Program-made: the position numbers and the translations under genes
The notes under the pieces: model-generated
Told to the model about the DNA's origin: nothing
The model's database searches: none
What the model saw: the letters and a program-made list of their open reading frames with translations, nothing else
Part shown: positions 31,550-41,151 of the stretch, one piece after another
Position numbering within the stretch: the first letter of the stretch is position 1
Layout of the letters: each line of letters begins with the position of its first letter
Source: a virus
IMG/VR virus record: IMGVR_UViG_3300036900_000256
Location: 1 to 64,000 of that record
Length of the DNA: 64,000 nt
Reading direction: 5' to 3' (one strand)

Positions 31550-34500
31550 GCGAGGGCTTCAAGATCGCCTCAGCGTTTGTCGAGGTGACGCTGAAGGACA
31601 ACACCGACGCGGACATGGACAAGCTCCGTGAGCGCATCCGCGCGGCGAGACCGTTCGAGCTGCCCACCACCTACAAGGCGCCGGAGGGGCCGCCGCCGAA
31701 ACCGCGCCGCCAGGACCCGGTCGAGATCCCGACCAAGCTGAAGGACCCGGTCGACGAAGCCTTCAGGCAGCAACTCAACAACGACCTCCGCGCGGCCGCC
31801 CGTCAGCTCGCGAAGCTCCCGATCAACGCCGACACCGAGAACCTGCGCTCCGAGGTGGCCGCTCGTGTCCGGGAGATCAGCGACACCCTGAAGGCCGACA
31901 TCCCCGTCGACCTGGCCGACGCGACCGCGTGGCGGGAGAAGGTCCGCGCCGAGGTCGACGCGGTCTCCGACCGGGTCCGGTCGCAGATCGAGGACAAACC
32001 GCCCGCGCAGGTGCCGACGAAGCTGTCGGACCCCGTGAACGAGGCGTGGAAAGCACAGGTCAACGCCGATTTGCGTGCGGCGGCGCGGGACCTGGCGAAA
32101 CTCCCGGTCGACGCGGACACAGAGCACCTGCGACGCCAGGTCGCCGAGTCCATCCGGCAGATCGAGCAGACCCTCAAGGCCGACATCCCGGTGGACGCCG
32201 GTGACGCGTCGGCGATGCGGGCCAAGGTCCGGGCCGAGGTCGCGGCGATCTCCCGCGCGGTGAAGGTCGACGTCCCGGTGGACGTCGACACCTCCTCGCT
32301 GGGGCGGGCGCGCGGGCAGATCGTGTCGGCGGCGAACGACATCGAGTCCCGTGTCGGCGGGTCCGCGAGCCGGGCCGGGGCGCACCTGGGCACGATCGGC
32401 CGGTACGCGGCGATCGGATTGGGCGGTATCCCCCCGCTGGCCGCGGCGGGCGCTGGTGCGATCGCCGCCATCGGCCCGGCGGCGATCGGGGCGGCGGGGG
32501 CGATCGCGACCATCGGGTTCGCGTTCGGCGGCGTCATGGGCGCACTCAAGGGGTACACGGCGGACCAGAACGCGGCGGGTGCCGCGTCGGCGGGGTCGGC
32601 GGCGACGCAGCTGTCCAACGCCACGGCGATCCGGGACGCCACACGCGGGATCGCAGAGGCCGAGAAGGACAAGGCCCGCGCCTATCAGGACGCCGCCGAC
32701 CAGATCACCGGGGCCGAGCGGCGGGTCGCGGACGCCCAGCAGACCGAACGGCAGGCGCAGCTCGCCCTGACCGACGCCCGACGAGCCGCCGCCGACCAAC
32801 TGGAGGACCTGAACCGGCGACTGGAGGACACCGCCCTCAACGAGGAAGGTGCCGCGCTGGCCGCTGAAGCCGCCCAGGAGCGGCTGCGGAAGGTCATCGC
32901 GAACCCGCTGTCGACGGACCTGGAGAAGCGGCAGGCCGACTACGAGGTGCGGCAGGCCCTGGACCGGCTGGCGGACCTCAAGGCCGCTGACGAGCGGATG
33001 CGCCGCGACGTCGAGGAAGCCAACGCGCGCGGTGTCGAGGGTGACCGGCAGGTCGTGTCCGCGAAGGAACGCGTCTCCCAGGCCACCCAGGGTGTGACCG
33101 ACGCGCAGACCGAGTTGGGGCGGGCGCACGCGGACGCGGCGGAGAAGATGGCGGACGCGGACGAGCGGGTCGCCCGCGCGGTGGAGCAGTTGGCCGATGT
33201 GCAGGCGCAGCAGGCTGCCTCGGCGGCGGGGGCGGCTGGTGCGACGTCGAAGTACGCGGAAGCGATGGCCAAGCTCTCGCCCGCCGCACGGGAGTTCGTC
33301 GAGCAGCTGATCTCCATGAAGCCGTTGGTGGACGACCTGTCCAAGACGGCGCAGACGGCAATGCTGCCCGGTTTCACGCAGATGCTCAAGGACTCCACGG
33401 TCCTGTTCCCGATCTTCAAGCAGGGCATCGCGGACATCGGCGGGGTGCTCGGCGACACCGCACGGCAGGCCGGGGCGCTGTTCCAGTCCCCGGTGTTCCA
33501 GCAGCAGTTGGGCCAGAACTTCACCAACGCCCTACCGGTGATCCGGGCGGCGTCGGAGGGGTTCCTCGAACTCTTCCGGATGATCATCGAGTTGGGGTCC
33601 AAGGCCGGGCCGGTCATGGACGCCATCGCAGGCGGCATCACCGCCCTCGTCGGCGGCCTGGGTGACTTCTTCCAGGCCATCGGCCCCGCGATGGGCCCCA
33701 TCGGGGAGATCCTCACCGCCGTGTTCCAGGCGGTGGCGTCGCTGCTCGGGCCGCTGGGCCAACTGGTCGCGATGATCGTCACCTCGTTGGCGCCCGCGTT
33801 CACCGCCCTCGCCCCGGTCGTCGCCCTGTTCGCCCAGGTGGTGCTCGCCCTGCTCAAACCGGTCATCGAGGCGCTCGGCCCGATGCTGGAAACCGTGGTC
33901 GGCGCACTGAACGGTGTACTCGAAGCACTGCTGCCGGTCATGCCCGCCGTCGGCGAGTTCTTCGCCGCCCTGGGCCCGCTGATCGGGTTGCTGGCCCAGT
34001 TCGTCGGCCAACTCCTTGAGGGCCTGGCGCCGGTGCTGCAGACGGTCGCCGAGGCGTTGACCCCGGTCGTGGAGGTCCTCACCGATTCCCTCGGCCCGGT
34101 GCTGCCGCTGATCTCGGAGGCGTTCGGCGAGTGGTGGAAGGCGTTGTCGCTGCTCATCGAGCCGATCACGACGCTGATCACGACGTTGCTGCCGCCGTTG
34201 TCGGAGATGCTGACCCGTTACCTGGAGGCGTTGCAGCCGATCTGGCCCGAGATCCAGAAACTGGCGGAGGCCATCTCGGGGGCGCTGACGCAGGCATTGT
34301 TGGACTTGGCGCCGAAACTGCCGGAGATGATCGACAGCTTCATGAAGCTGTTCGAGGCGGTTGCCCCGCTGATGCCGGATCTGATCAAGTTGGCGACCCT
34401 GTTCGCCGAGACGGTGCTCCCGGCGGTTCTGGGGTTGATCGTCGGGGTGCTGTCGTTGGACGCCACGATCATGGGTGGTCTCGCGGACGCGATCCGGTGG

Positions 34501-35235
34501 TGTGTCGATCACATCGGACCGGCGTGGGAGTTCATCAAGAACACAGTGGCCTTTCAGATCGACCAGATCAAAATGGTGATCAACTGGTTTTCCGAGTTGC
34601 CGGGGATGATCAGCGACTGGTTCGGGCGCGCGAAGGACGGCGCAGTCGACAAGTGGAACCAGCTCGTCGACTGGGCGCGCGGTATCCCCCGAATGATCAC
34701 TGACGCGCTCGGGAACCTCGGCAACACCCTGTGGGACGCGGGCACGGACCTCGTGCGCGGCCTGTGGGGCGGCCTGCAGTCCATGGGTGGCTGGCTCACC
34801 AGCCAGGTGTGGTCCTGGATCAAACGGGTCATCCCCGGCCCGATCAAGGACGCGCTCGGCATCAGCTCGCCATCGAAGGTCGCCGAAGAACTGTCCGCCG
34901 AGGTGCCCGCGGGCCTGGTCGTCGGCATGGACGGCGGCACCCAACAGGTGCAGGCGGCGTCGCTGCGGCTGGCCAGCGGCATCCGGTCCGGCCTCGCGGG
35001 CGGGCTCGGCGGAGACGGCGCGGCACTCCCGCTCGGACTCGCCCCTGGAGGCGCAGTCGACGTACCCGGTCAGCAGCCGTTGGGCAGCGCCGGTCTCACC
35101 GTGCAGGGCGACATCGTCGTGCACCTGCACGGGATCGTCGACCTCACCGACCCCACCTCCATGAACGCCGCGGCCCGCGAGCTGGTGGAGCGGATCCGCG
35201 ACGCGATCCGCGTAGTCGAACGGAGCACGACGTGA
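31546..35235 (+). CDS. Tape measure protein
   Basis: 1229-residue tail-length ruler. N-terminal residues 61-141 and 156-236 are a tandem duplication (each with I/V-P-T-K-L-x-D-P-V, L-R-A-A-A-R-x-L-A-K-L-P, and T-L-K-A-D-I-P-V-D). A hydrophobic, glycine-rich segment follows (about 285-330), then long coiled coils to about 590 and repeated hydrophobic helices (L-L-G-P-L-G-Q-L-V-A, A-L-L-P-V-M-P) to about 1000. The C-terminus has S-S-P-S-K-V-A-E-E. It is the longest gene in the window, in the expected slot. Confidence 0.9.
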   Translation: MSEGFKIASAFVEVTLKDNTDADMDKLRERIRAARPFELPTTYKAPEGPPPKPRRQDPVEIPTKLKDPVDEAFRQQLNNDLRAAARQLAKLPINADTENLRSEVAARVREISDTLKADIPVDLADATAWREKVRAEVDAVSDRVRSQIEDKPPAQVPTKLSDPVNEAWKAQVNADLRAAARDLAKLPVDADTEHLRRQVAESIRQIEQTLKADIPVDAGDASAMRAKVRAEVAAISRAVKVDVPVDVDTSSLGRARGQIVSAANDIESRVGGSASRAGAHLGTIGRYAAIGLGGIPPLAAAGAGAIAAIGPAAIGAAGAIATIGFAFGGVMGALKGYTADQNAAGAASAGSAATQLSNATAIRDATRGIAEAEKDKARAYQDAADQITGAERRVADAQQTERQAQLALTDARRAAADQLEDLNRRLEDTALNEEGAALAAEAAQERLRKVIANPLSTDLEKRQADYEVRQALDRLADLKAADERMRRDVEEANARGVEGDRQVVSAKERVSQATQGVTDAQTELGRAHADAAEKMADADERVARAVEQLADVQAQQAASAAGAAGATSKYAEAMAKLSPAAREFVEQLISMKPLVDDLSKTAQTAMLPGFTQMLKDSTVLFPIFKQGIADIGGVLGDTARQAGALFQSPVFQQQLGQNFTNALPVIRAASEGFLELFRMIIELGSKAGPVMDAIAGGITALVGGLGDFFQAIGPAMGPIGEILTAVFQAVASLLGPLGQLVAMIVTSLAPAFTALAPVVALFAQVVLALLKPVIEALGPMLETVVGALNGVLEALLPVMPAVGEFFAALGPLIGLLAQFVGQLLEGLAPVLQTVAEALTPVVEVLTDSLGPVLPLISEAFGEWWKALSLLIEPITTLITTLLPPLSEMLTRYLEALQPIWPEIQKLAEAISGALTQALLDLAPKLPEMIDSFMKLFEAVAPLMPDLIKLATLFAETVLPAVLGLIVGVLSLDATIMGGLADAIRWCVDHIGPAWEFIKNTVAFQIDQIKMVINWFSELPGMISDWFGRAKDGAVDKWNQLVDWARGIPRMITDALGNLGNTLWDAGTDLVRGLWGGLQSMGGWLTSQVWSWIKRVIPGPIKDALGISSPSKVAEELSAEVPAGLVVGMDGGTQQVQAASLRLASGIRSGLAGGLGGDGAALPLGLAPGGAVDVPGQQPLGSAGLTVQGDIVVHLHGIVDLTDPTSMNAAARELVERIRDAIRVVERSTT

Positions 35236-36440
35236 CCGACTACGGGCTTGTCAATGTCGGCCGCCTCGCCCTGCGGGAGGCCATCAGGGCGTTCGACGAC
35301 AAGGTGAACGCCACCACCAGGGCGCGCACCGCGACGATCAGCGGGCAGGAATCACTTCCGCCGCTCACCGCCGCCCAACTCGCCGCGCTCCAGGACGACA
35401 TCCCCGCTCTGATGGACTCGTTCGTGCCGGTGACATTCACGAACAAGTCCGACCGCAACGGCTACTACCTGGTGCGCGATGCCGGCGCGAAGTTGTTGTC
35501 GTGGACCGGGGAGCTGGTCACCTGCGACTGGGACCTCGCGCTGGAACGACAAGGCACCGACACCGAGGTCGACATCGAGTCGCGGCTGTCCGGGTCGGCC
35601 ACCCGCAACAACTCCTTCGCCGCGACCGGTGACCGGTGGCACGCCCCACCGATCGGGCACTACGCGTATTACACCGGCTCCACCCAGCCGTCCACTGTGG
35701 TGCGGACCGGCGCAGACGGGGCAATGACCGTGTACCGGGGTGTGCCGGTCACGGTGAACCCGCGGTGGGGTTGCCCGGTCGGGTCGTACCTGACCGGGCG
35801 GTGCCGGTACCTCGACCCGAACGGCATCGAACGCGCCGGGACGAACACCTCCACGGCGGCGTCCGGGTGGGAGGTCAACAACGCGCTCGTGCGCGTCCGC
35901 CCGCTCACCGCGTCCGGTGTGCTGCAGGTGTCCGCCTATACCGGCGGCGCGTGGCAGACGAAGAACTGGGACATCCAGTCCGGCGGGGTGTCGATCGGCG
36001 TGTTCGACTCGGCGACGGTGTTGCAGAACGAACCCGAAGCGGTCGTCGTGCGCCTGCTGCGGTCGCAGTCGTCCGGCCGGTACGTCGTGGACGTGACGCT
36101 GCGCCGCGGCTCCCGGTTCGCCGAGCTGTACGTGCAGGCCTCCTACTCGGCCACCCTGAAGGTCGTCAGGGGCACCACCGAGGCAGGTACCGCCGCCACC
36201 GGGTACGTCCGCGCGACGGCGAACGACGCTGCGGGGAACCGGTACATCGTCGGCTCGACGCTGACCCACACCGCGGATACCACGAACGGCGGCCTGTCGC
36301 TCGCCGCGACCACCACCCTGGACGCGTTCATCGGTGTGCTCGCCGCCGGATCCGGGGCCGTCGCCGGGGACCAGGCCGCTGATCTCTACGCCCAGTACCT
36401 CGGTGCCCCCTCCGAACTCGTGCAGGCGGTGCGCCGATGA
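35232..36440 (+). CDS. Minor tail protein
   Basis: 402-residue beta-rich protein. The N-terminal helix A-L-R-E-A-I-R-A-F-D-D-K-V is followed by W-T-G-E-L-V-T-C-D-W-D-L and many short strands, as in distal-tail/tail-tip proteins encoded after the tape measure. GTG start overlaps the tape-measure stop; the stop overlaps the next gene by 4 bp. Confidence 0.65.
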   Translation: MTDYGLVNVGRLALREAIRAFDDKVNATTRARTATISGQESLPPLTAAQLAALQDDIPALMDSFVPVTFTNKSDRNGYYLVRDAGAKLLSWTGELVTCDWDLALERQGTDTEVDIESRLSGSATRNNSFAATGDRWHAPPIGHYAYYTGSTQPSTVVRTGADGAMTVYRGVPVTVNPRWGCPVGSYLTGRCRYLDPNGIERAGTNTSTAASGWEVNNALVRVRPLTASGVLQVSAYTGGAWQTKNWDIQSGGVSIGVFDSATVLQNEPEAVVVRLLRSQSSGRYVVDVTLRRGSRFAELYVQASYSATLKVVRGTTEAGTAATGYVRATANDAAGNRYIVGSTLTHTADTTNGGLSLAATTTLDAFIGVLAAGSGAVAGDQAADLYAQYLGAPSELVQAVRR

Positions 36441-39184
36441 CCGTCCAGGAGAGCCTGCAGAAGCTCGGCCAGTGGTCGCTGAAGCTCGACCCTGGCACCC
36501 CGCGCGACGTCCTGGGCCGTATCGGCTACTTCGGGCACATCGCCATCAGCACCGGCCGCACGGACCCGCGGGTCGCGAAGGACTCCCTGCTGCGCTCGGC
36601 CCGGTACGTCGGGGTGGTGCGCGGCATCTCCCTCACCGACGAGAACAGCGCGGCCGCGCCGACAATTTCCGGGCCTGGCATGGCGATGTGGCTCGGCGAC
36701 GAGGACAAGAAGGGGTCGGTGCTGGAGAACGCGACCCCGTTCGCCTCCGGGTCGTTCACCTCCGTCGTCCGCGCGCTGCTCCCCTCCTCGGGCTCGGTCA
36801 CCGAGGGCACCCTGTACTCGGTCGCAGGTGTTTATACCGGCACCCACCAGTTCCAGGACCCACGCACCGCGATCGACTACGTGTGCGAGACGTTCACCTC
36901 ATCGGACACCGACCCTGTCGGGTGGCGGGTCAACGGCGACGGCACGCTCGACGCGGGCAAGGCGTCCCAGCTGTTCACCACCAGCCCAAGGTGCGCGATC
37001 ATCCGGCGCGGCGCCGGGGTCGACCTGTCCATGCGGGCTCTGCGTGGCAAGGCGCAGCTCGCGAAGGACGTCGACGACTTCACCACGCGGGTGGTGCTGA
37101 TCGCGTCCGGCAACGGCGCCTCGGTGGCCACCGGTACGGCGGACATCGCGCCCGGCCTCAACACGTTCAAAGACGTGCACGGCAACACCGTGGTCATGAC
37201 CCGGTTGGTGTCCGAGTCCGCCACGGTGCAGGGCAACGCCGCGGCGCGCGCCCAACTCGCGCTCAATCAGTTCACCGCGGATCGCCGCTCCGTCCGGCTG
37301 ACCACCGACGAGGTCGACATCAAGGGCACTGCCGCCGTCGGCGACTACGTGTGGGTCCACAACGACGCCGTCGGCCTGGTCGACCCGGCCAACGAGGTCG
37401 TGTTCCGCGGCATGCGCCTACAGCCGGTTCAGTTGCGGCTGATCGAGATGACCTGGCCGATCGAGACCGGTATGTCGGTGGCCTACCGGGATCAGGCCGG
37501 GGTGTGGACCGATCTCACCGACTATGTGAAGTTCGAGTCCGGGCAGACCAGCCTCACCGTCGGCGGCTACCAGCGCACGCTCACCAGCGGCGGTGAGGCA
37601 GTCGGGTCGCGGCCGGTGGCGGACACCAGCATTCCGGCTGCGCCGACGTTCGTGACCCCGTTCCGGCAGGCCGTCTACCAGTCCGGCACGACCGGCACGA
37701 CGAAGGCCCAGGTCCAGGTCGAGTGGGTCAAGCCCGCTAACACCGACGGCACGCTGGTGCTGGACGGCGACCGCATCGAGATCCAGTACCGCACCGGGTC
37801 GACGCCGATCTTCCCCGCGACGCACTCCCAGATGTCTGCCTACACCCACGCGCAGCTCGCCGCGGGCACACACGACCAGCCGATCACCTACACACCCGGC
37901 CCGTGGCAGTCCACTTACACCAGCTTCGACGACACCAGCCAGCTGATCCAGGAGCTGACCCCAGGCATCCCCTACGACGTGCGGGTGCGGGCCTACGACT
38001 CGTCGAGCCCGCCGAACGTCGGCGACTGGTCAGCCACGACCACCGTGCAGACGGTCGGCGACACGATCGCACCCTCCACCCCGGCACCACCGACCGTGGC
38101 GGCGTCACGGATCGCGGTGCAGATCATCCACAACCTGGGGCGGTCCGACGGTGGCACGTTCAACCTCGAACCGGACCTGAACCACCTGGAGATCCACGCC
38201 CAGTACACGCCGTCGTATACCCCGGACGACACCACGCGCATCGGGAAGCTGCTCGCTACCAGCGGGATGATGCTCGGCGAGATCCCCGCCGTCGGCACGT
38301 TCCCGGTCGAGTTCACCGACCACGTCTACATCAAGGTCATCGCGGTCGACGACGCAGGCAACAAGTCCTCGCCGTCCACCGCAGCGGTGTCGACCATTCT
38401 GCTCATCGACGACGCCCACATTTCCGACCTGACCGTCACCAAGGTCACCGCAGGCACCATCAGCGCTGACTGGCTCGTCGCTGCCACGATCATGGCCGGA
38501 ACAGCGGGAGCCGGTCGCGTGCAATTGGTGCCGACTGGCCTTGAGGCTTACAGCCCAACAAATGTAAAAACTGTTGATATTAAGACAGACGGAACCATCT
38601 TGATCACCGGGAAGCTTCAGACCGGGGTTAGTTCTGTTGCAGATCGTGTCGTGGTAGACCCGGCATTGATCACTACCGGTGGCATTAGCGTTCCTGCGGT
38701 TGCATGGTATGACGACGGTGACCCCAATAACTACGTACGAGCTTCAACACTCAATACCAACTATATCCTTGGGGTTCGAAGCAAGACTGACGAGACCCTT
38801 CGCGGTGGTAATGTCTATTTCGACCTTCCCGCCGGAGGCGGCTCGGCTTATTTGGGATACACAACACCATCCACAGACTGGTACTACCAGATCGGTTCAG
38901 ACGGTGCCCACCACTTGAAGGGGATCTTCCGGAAGACTGAAACTTTGGGAGGGCTTGGCGCACTACATGTTGACCAGGTCGGAGCATCCGGTTCGAGCAT
39001 GAGTTATTCGTACGGCCCGACATACGCTTCGACACCTCTTCCATTCGTGGAGATTCAGGGAACCAGTGGAAGTCCTCCTACGGCCAGTTCTCACGCATTG
39101 ACTGCCAGGTCTGCTTCGGGATTCAGTATCCAATATCCTGCCGGAAACTGCGATGTTTTGGTGTGGGCGGTGCGCTATGGCTGA
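36437..39184 (+). CDS. Minor tail protein / tail-tip hub with chimeric C-terminus
   Basis: 915-residue protein. Residues about 20-390 resemble a tail hub (gp27/Tal-like). A fibronectin-III-like domain follows near 395-540 (V-Q-V-E-W-V-K-P, P-Y-D-V-R-V-R-A-Y-D), then a second FnIII-like repeat to about 655 and a T-A-G-T-I-S-A-D-W-L linker typical of tail adhesins. From about residue 700 (base 38540) base composition drops sharply and the sequence becomes a fibre-like tip. The tip and the following gene appear to be a replaced cassette. Confidence 0.75.
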   Translation: MTVQESLQKLGQWSLKLDPGTPRDVLGRIGYFGHIAISTGRTDPRVAKDSLLRSARYVGVVRGISLTDENSAAAPTISGPGMAMWLGDEDKKGSVLENATPFASGSFTSVVRALLPSSGSVTEGTLYSVAGVYTGTHQFQDPRTAIDYVCETFTSSDTDPVGWRVNGDGTLDAGKASQLFTTSPRCAIIRRGAGVDLSMRALRGKAQLAKDVDDFTTRVVLIASGNGASVATGTADIAPGLNTFKDVHGNTVVMTRLVSESATVQGNAAARAQLALNQFTADRRSVRLTTDEVDIKGTAAVGDYVWVHNDAVGLVDPANEVVFRGMRLQPVQLRLIEMTWPIETGMSVAYRDQAGVWTDLTDYVKFESGQTSLTVGGYQRTLTSGGEAVGSRPVADTSIPAAPTFVTPFRQAVYQSGTTGTTKAQVQVEWVKPANTDGTLVLDGDRIEIQYRTGSTPIFPATHSQMSAYTHAQLAAGTHDQPITYTPGPWQSTYTSFDDTSQLIQELTPGIPYDVRVRAYDSSSPPNVGDWSATTTVQTVGDTIAPSTPAPPTVAASRIAVQIIHNLGRSDGGTFNLEPDLNHLEIHAQYTPSYTPDDTTRIGKLLATSGMMLGEIPAVGTFPVEFTDHVYIKVIAVDDAGNKSSPSTAAVSTILLIDDAHISDLTVTKVTAGTISADWLVAATIMAGTAGAGRVQLVPTGLEAYSPTNVKTVDIKTDGTILITGKLQTGVSSVADRVVVDPALITTGGISVPAVAWYDDGDPNNYVRASTLNTNYILGVRSKTDETLRGGNVYFDLPAGGGSAYLGYTTPSTDWYYQIGSDGAHHLKGIFRKTETLGGLGALHVDQVGASGSSMSYSYGPTYASTPLPFVEIQGTSGSPPTASSHALTARSASGFSIQYPAGNCDVLVWAVRYG

Positions 39185-39755
39185 TCCTGTGACGCTGGTT
39201 CGCGTTACTCACGGAGAGGTGACAGAACAGGGGGACAACTGGAAAGTTGACCGATTCAAAACGATGTCTGATGGAAGCGTGGAGGAGGGATGCCACATCA
39301 TATCCAAGGAATGTTTGGAGTGGCGCGCAGCGGAATACGGGATTCCGCAGCAAGACCTCAATACCCTTCTGGATATCGTCCTGGCGGAGCCGTATATGAC
39401 AGATGAGGATTGGGCCACCGGCCCTAATCTGCACACAGCTTCGTCTGTCGCCGAGGCACGAGATGCACATTTGGCCAGGGTGATTGCAGTGAAGCTCCGG
39501 CTTCGAATCAGCACCCAGTCGAAGGATCCGAACAAGGTGTATGCCGTAATCAAGGCTAAGAAGCCTGGCGCCAAGGACGAGGTGATTACTTTTCTGGACA
39601 TTATTCGCGCGGGATCTCCTATAGAAGACGAGACCCTTGATGCGAAGCGGGAAATGGTCAAGAGTTCGCGAAGGTCAGTTAGGGAAGAAAACAACAAGGC
39701 CAAGCCTACTCGTCGTGAGCGTTTTCGCCGAGAAGTAGAGAAGCGCAAGGAGTAG
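38540..39755. other. Low-GC host-range cassette
   Basis: About 1.2 kb of visibly lower GC (roughly half A+T), with AT-rich codons such as AAA, GAT and ATT, inside DNA that is otherwise near 70% GC by eye. It covers the C-terminal quarter of the tail-tip gene and all of the following gene, then switches back just before 39761. The open frame crosses the left edge intact. Confidence 0.65.
39177..39755 (+). CDS. Hypothetical protein in the low-GC cassette, 192 aa
   Basis: Overlaps the tail-tip stop by 8 bp. It is hydrophilic, with K-V-D-R-F-K-T, a central helical stretch (A-E-A-R-D-A-H-L-A-R-V-I-A-V-K-L-R-L) and a strongly basic C-terminus (K-P-T-R-R-E-R-F-R-R-E-V-E-K-R-K-E). It shares the low GC of the adjoining fibre tip, so it probably moved with it and may be a fibre chaperone. 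No family recognised. Confidence 0.55.
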   Translation: MADPVTLVRVTHGEVTEQGDNWKVDRFKTMSDGSVEEGCHIISKECLEWRAAEYGIPQQDLNTLLDIVLAEPYMTDEDWATGPNLHTASSVAEARDAHLARVIAVKLRLRISTQSKDPNKVYAVIKAKKPGAKDEVITFLDIIRAGSPIEDETLDAKREMVKSSRRSVREENNKAKPTRRERFRREVEKRKE

Positions 39756-39760
39756 CCCTG

Positions 39761-40750
39761 ATGTCCAGCACGACTGCCCGCATCGGCCTGGTCAAGGAGG
39801 TCGGGAGCGAGAACTACAGCGTTGTCACGGTCGACAACAACCTCGACCTCGTCGACGCCGCCGCCGGGTTCCAGGCCTGCACCTCGTCTACCCGCCCGTC
39901 CGCCCCGTACAACGGCAAGGGCATCCGGGAAACTGACACCGGGTCGTACTACATCAGCAACGGGTCGGCGCCCGCGTCGGGCAGCTGGCGTCCCATTTGG
40001 GGCGTGGACGGCCCGGTGATCGTCGGCGCGGTCGGTGCGTCGGCACCCCTCCGTGGGGAAACCACCTCCACCATCAGCGGCAACCGGTTCATCGACACCC
40101 GCAAATCCGGTGAAGCCCAATCGGGTTGGATCGTTGACTTCGACGGCAAGATGCAGTGGGGTCCAGGCGGTTCAACGAACCCCGACACGAACCTTTATCG
40201 ATCGGCGGCGGACACCCTTCGTACCGACGACAACCTCTACGTCGGCGGTACGCTGACTGTAATCGGCGCAGTCACTGGTTCGGTCGCGCGCGGGGTCATC
40301 GGTGGTCGGCGGATCACCGGCGCCAACAACCTCGGGTCCGCGATCGGTGCTACCGAGACAATGCCGACGAACCTGAACTCCGGTGCAGTCGCCCTCGGTG
40401 CGAACCGGCGACTCCTGATTCATACCCGATTCAAGTGCCAGGGTTCCGTGTCCACCGACTCGTGGCAGATCCGTGTGAAGGAAGACCCCAGCGCCGCCGG
40501 TACGGGCGGAAACACAATCCGGCAGTTCGTCATCCAGACCATCGACTCCAGTCTCGGATTCACCTATGACGTGTGGGCCGACTACGAAACCAGTTCGGCT
40601 GTGACCCGGTACTTCAGCGTCACCTGCAACCGGGTAGCCGGTACCGGAACGTTGCAGTTCTCGGGCGGTGAAGTCACCAGCACCAACCTCGTCGGTGTCG
40701 TCGTCTACGACATGGGCGTCTCCGGTCTGCTGACCACCACAGCGAGCTGA
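39761..40750 (+). CDS. Tail fibre-like protein
   Basis: 329 residues. The N-terminal I-G-L-V-K-E-V-G-S-E-N-Y-S-V and N-N-L-D-L-V-D-A-A-A-G is a common actinophage fibre start. I-R-E-T-D-T-G-S-Y-Y-I-S-N-G, a G/T/V-rich shaft and a beta-rich end follow. High GC resumes here. It follows the cassette and would contribute to adsorption. Confidence 0.65.
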   Translation: MSSTTARIGLVKEVGSENYSVVTVDNNLDLVDAAAGFQACTSSTRPSAPYNGKGIRETDTGSYYISNGSAPASGSWRPIWGVDGPVIVGAVGASAPLRGETTSTISGNRFIDTRKSGEAQSGWIVDFDGKMQWGPGGSTNPDTNLYRSAADTLRTDDNLYVGGTLTVIGAVTGSVARGVIGGRRITGANNLGSAIGATETMPTNLNSGAVALGANRRLLIHTRFKCQGSVSTDSWQIRVKEDPSAAGTGGNTIRQFVIQTIDSSLGFTYDVWADYETSSAVTRYFSVTCNRVAGTGTLQFSGGEVTSTNLVGVVVYDMGVSGLLTTTAS

Positions 40751-40775
40751 CCACCAACAACCACGGGAGTCCAGC

Positions 40776-41075
40776 ATGGAATACCACCAGAAACGGCAGC
40801 GCTACCAGGTCGTCACCTGGGACGGGACGAACCAGGCAGAGATCGAAGCATTCGTGACGTCACGCCTCCCGAACGACGACACCGCCGAATTCATCCTGGA
40901 CGACGACAACGTTCTCCTGGTCCGGGTGAACGGGATCCGCCGCTACCCGGTCCCGCTCGGCCAGTGCCTCGTGTTCGGCCCGTACTGGTCGTCGGATTCC
41001 ACAACGGGAACGCTCAATGTCATGTCGACCGCCGCATTCGCCGATCGCTTCGAAGAGGTCCCCGTCGGGACGTGA
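40776..41075 (+). CDS. Hypothetical tail-region protein, 99 aa
   Basis: Compact protein: Y-H-Q-K-R-Q-R-Y-Q-V-V-T-W-D-G-T, V-L-L-V-R-V-N-G-I-R-R-Y-P-V-P-L-G, and V-M-S-T-A-A-F-A-D-R-F. This layout recurs in small actinophage proteins near fibre genes. Function unknown. Confidence 0.55.
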   Translation: MEYHQKRQRYQVVTWDGTNQAEIEAFVTSRLPNDDTAEFILDDDNVLLVRVNGIRRYPVPLGQCLVFGPYWSSDSTTGTLNVMSTAAFADRFEEVPVGT

Positions 41076-41118
41076 CCCGGTCCGTGCGGAACTGGTAGCC
41101 GAGCGAGAAGGACACCCC

Positions 41119-41151
41119 ATGACGACCCTCGACCCGAACCAGGAGGTGTGA
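41119..41151 (+). other. 10-codon leader-like reading frame
   Basis: ATG 41119 after AGAAGGA encodes M-T-T-L-D-P-N-Q-E-V and stops immediately before GTG 41152. Its 3' end contains the AGGAGG used by the next gene. It could couple translation; the peptide itself may have no role. Confidence 0.3.

Noticed and set aside
33532-35130. A 532-codon minus-strand frame within the tape measure
   Set aside because: Antisense shadow of the repetitive tape measure; the product is rich in Q, R and H only.
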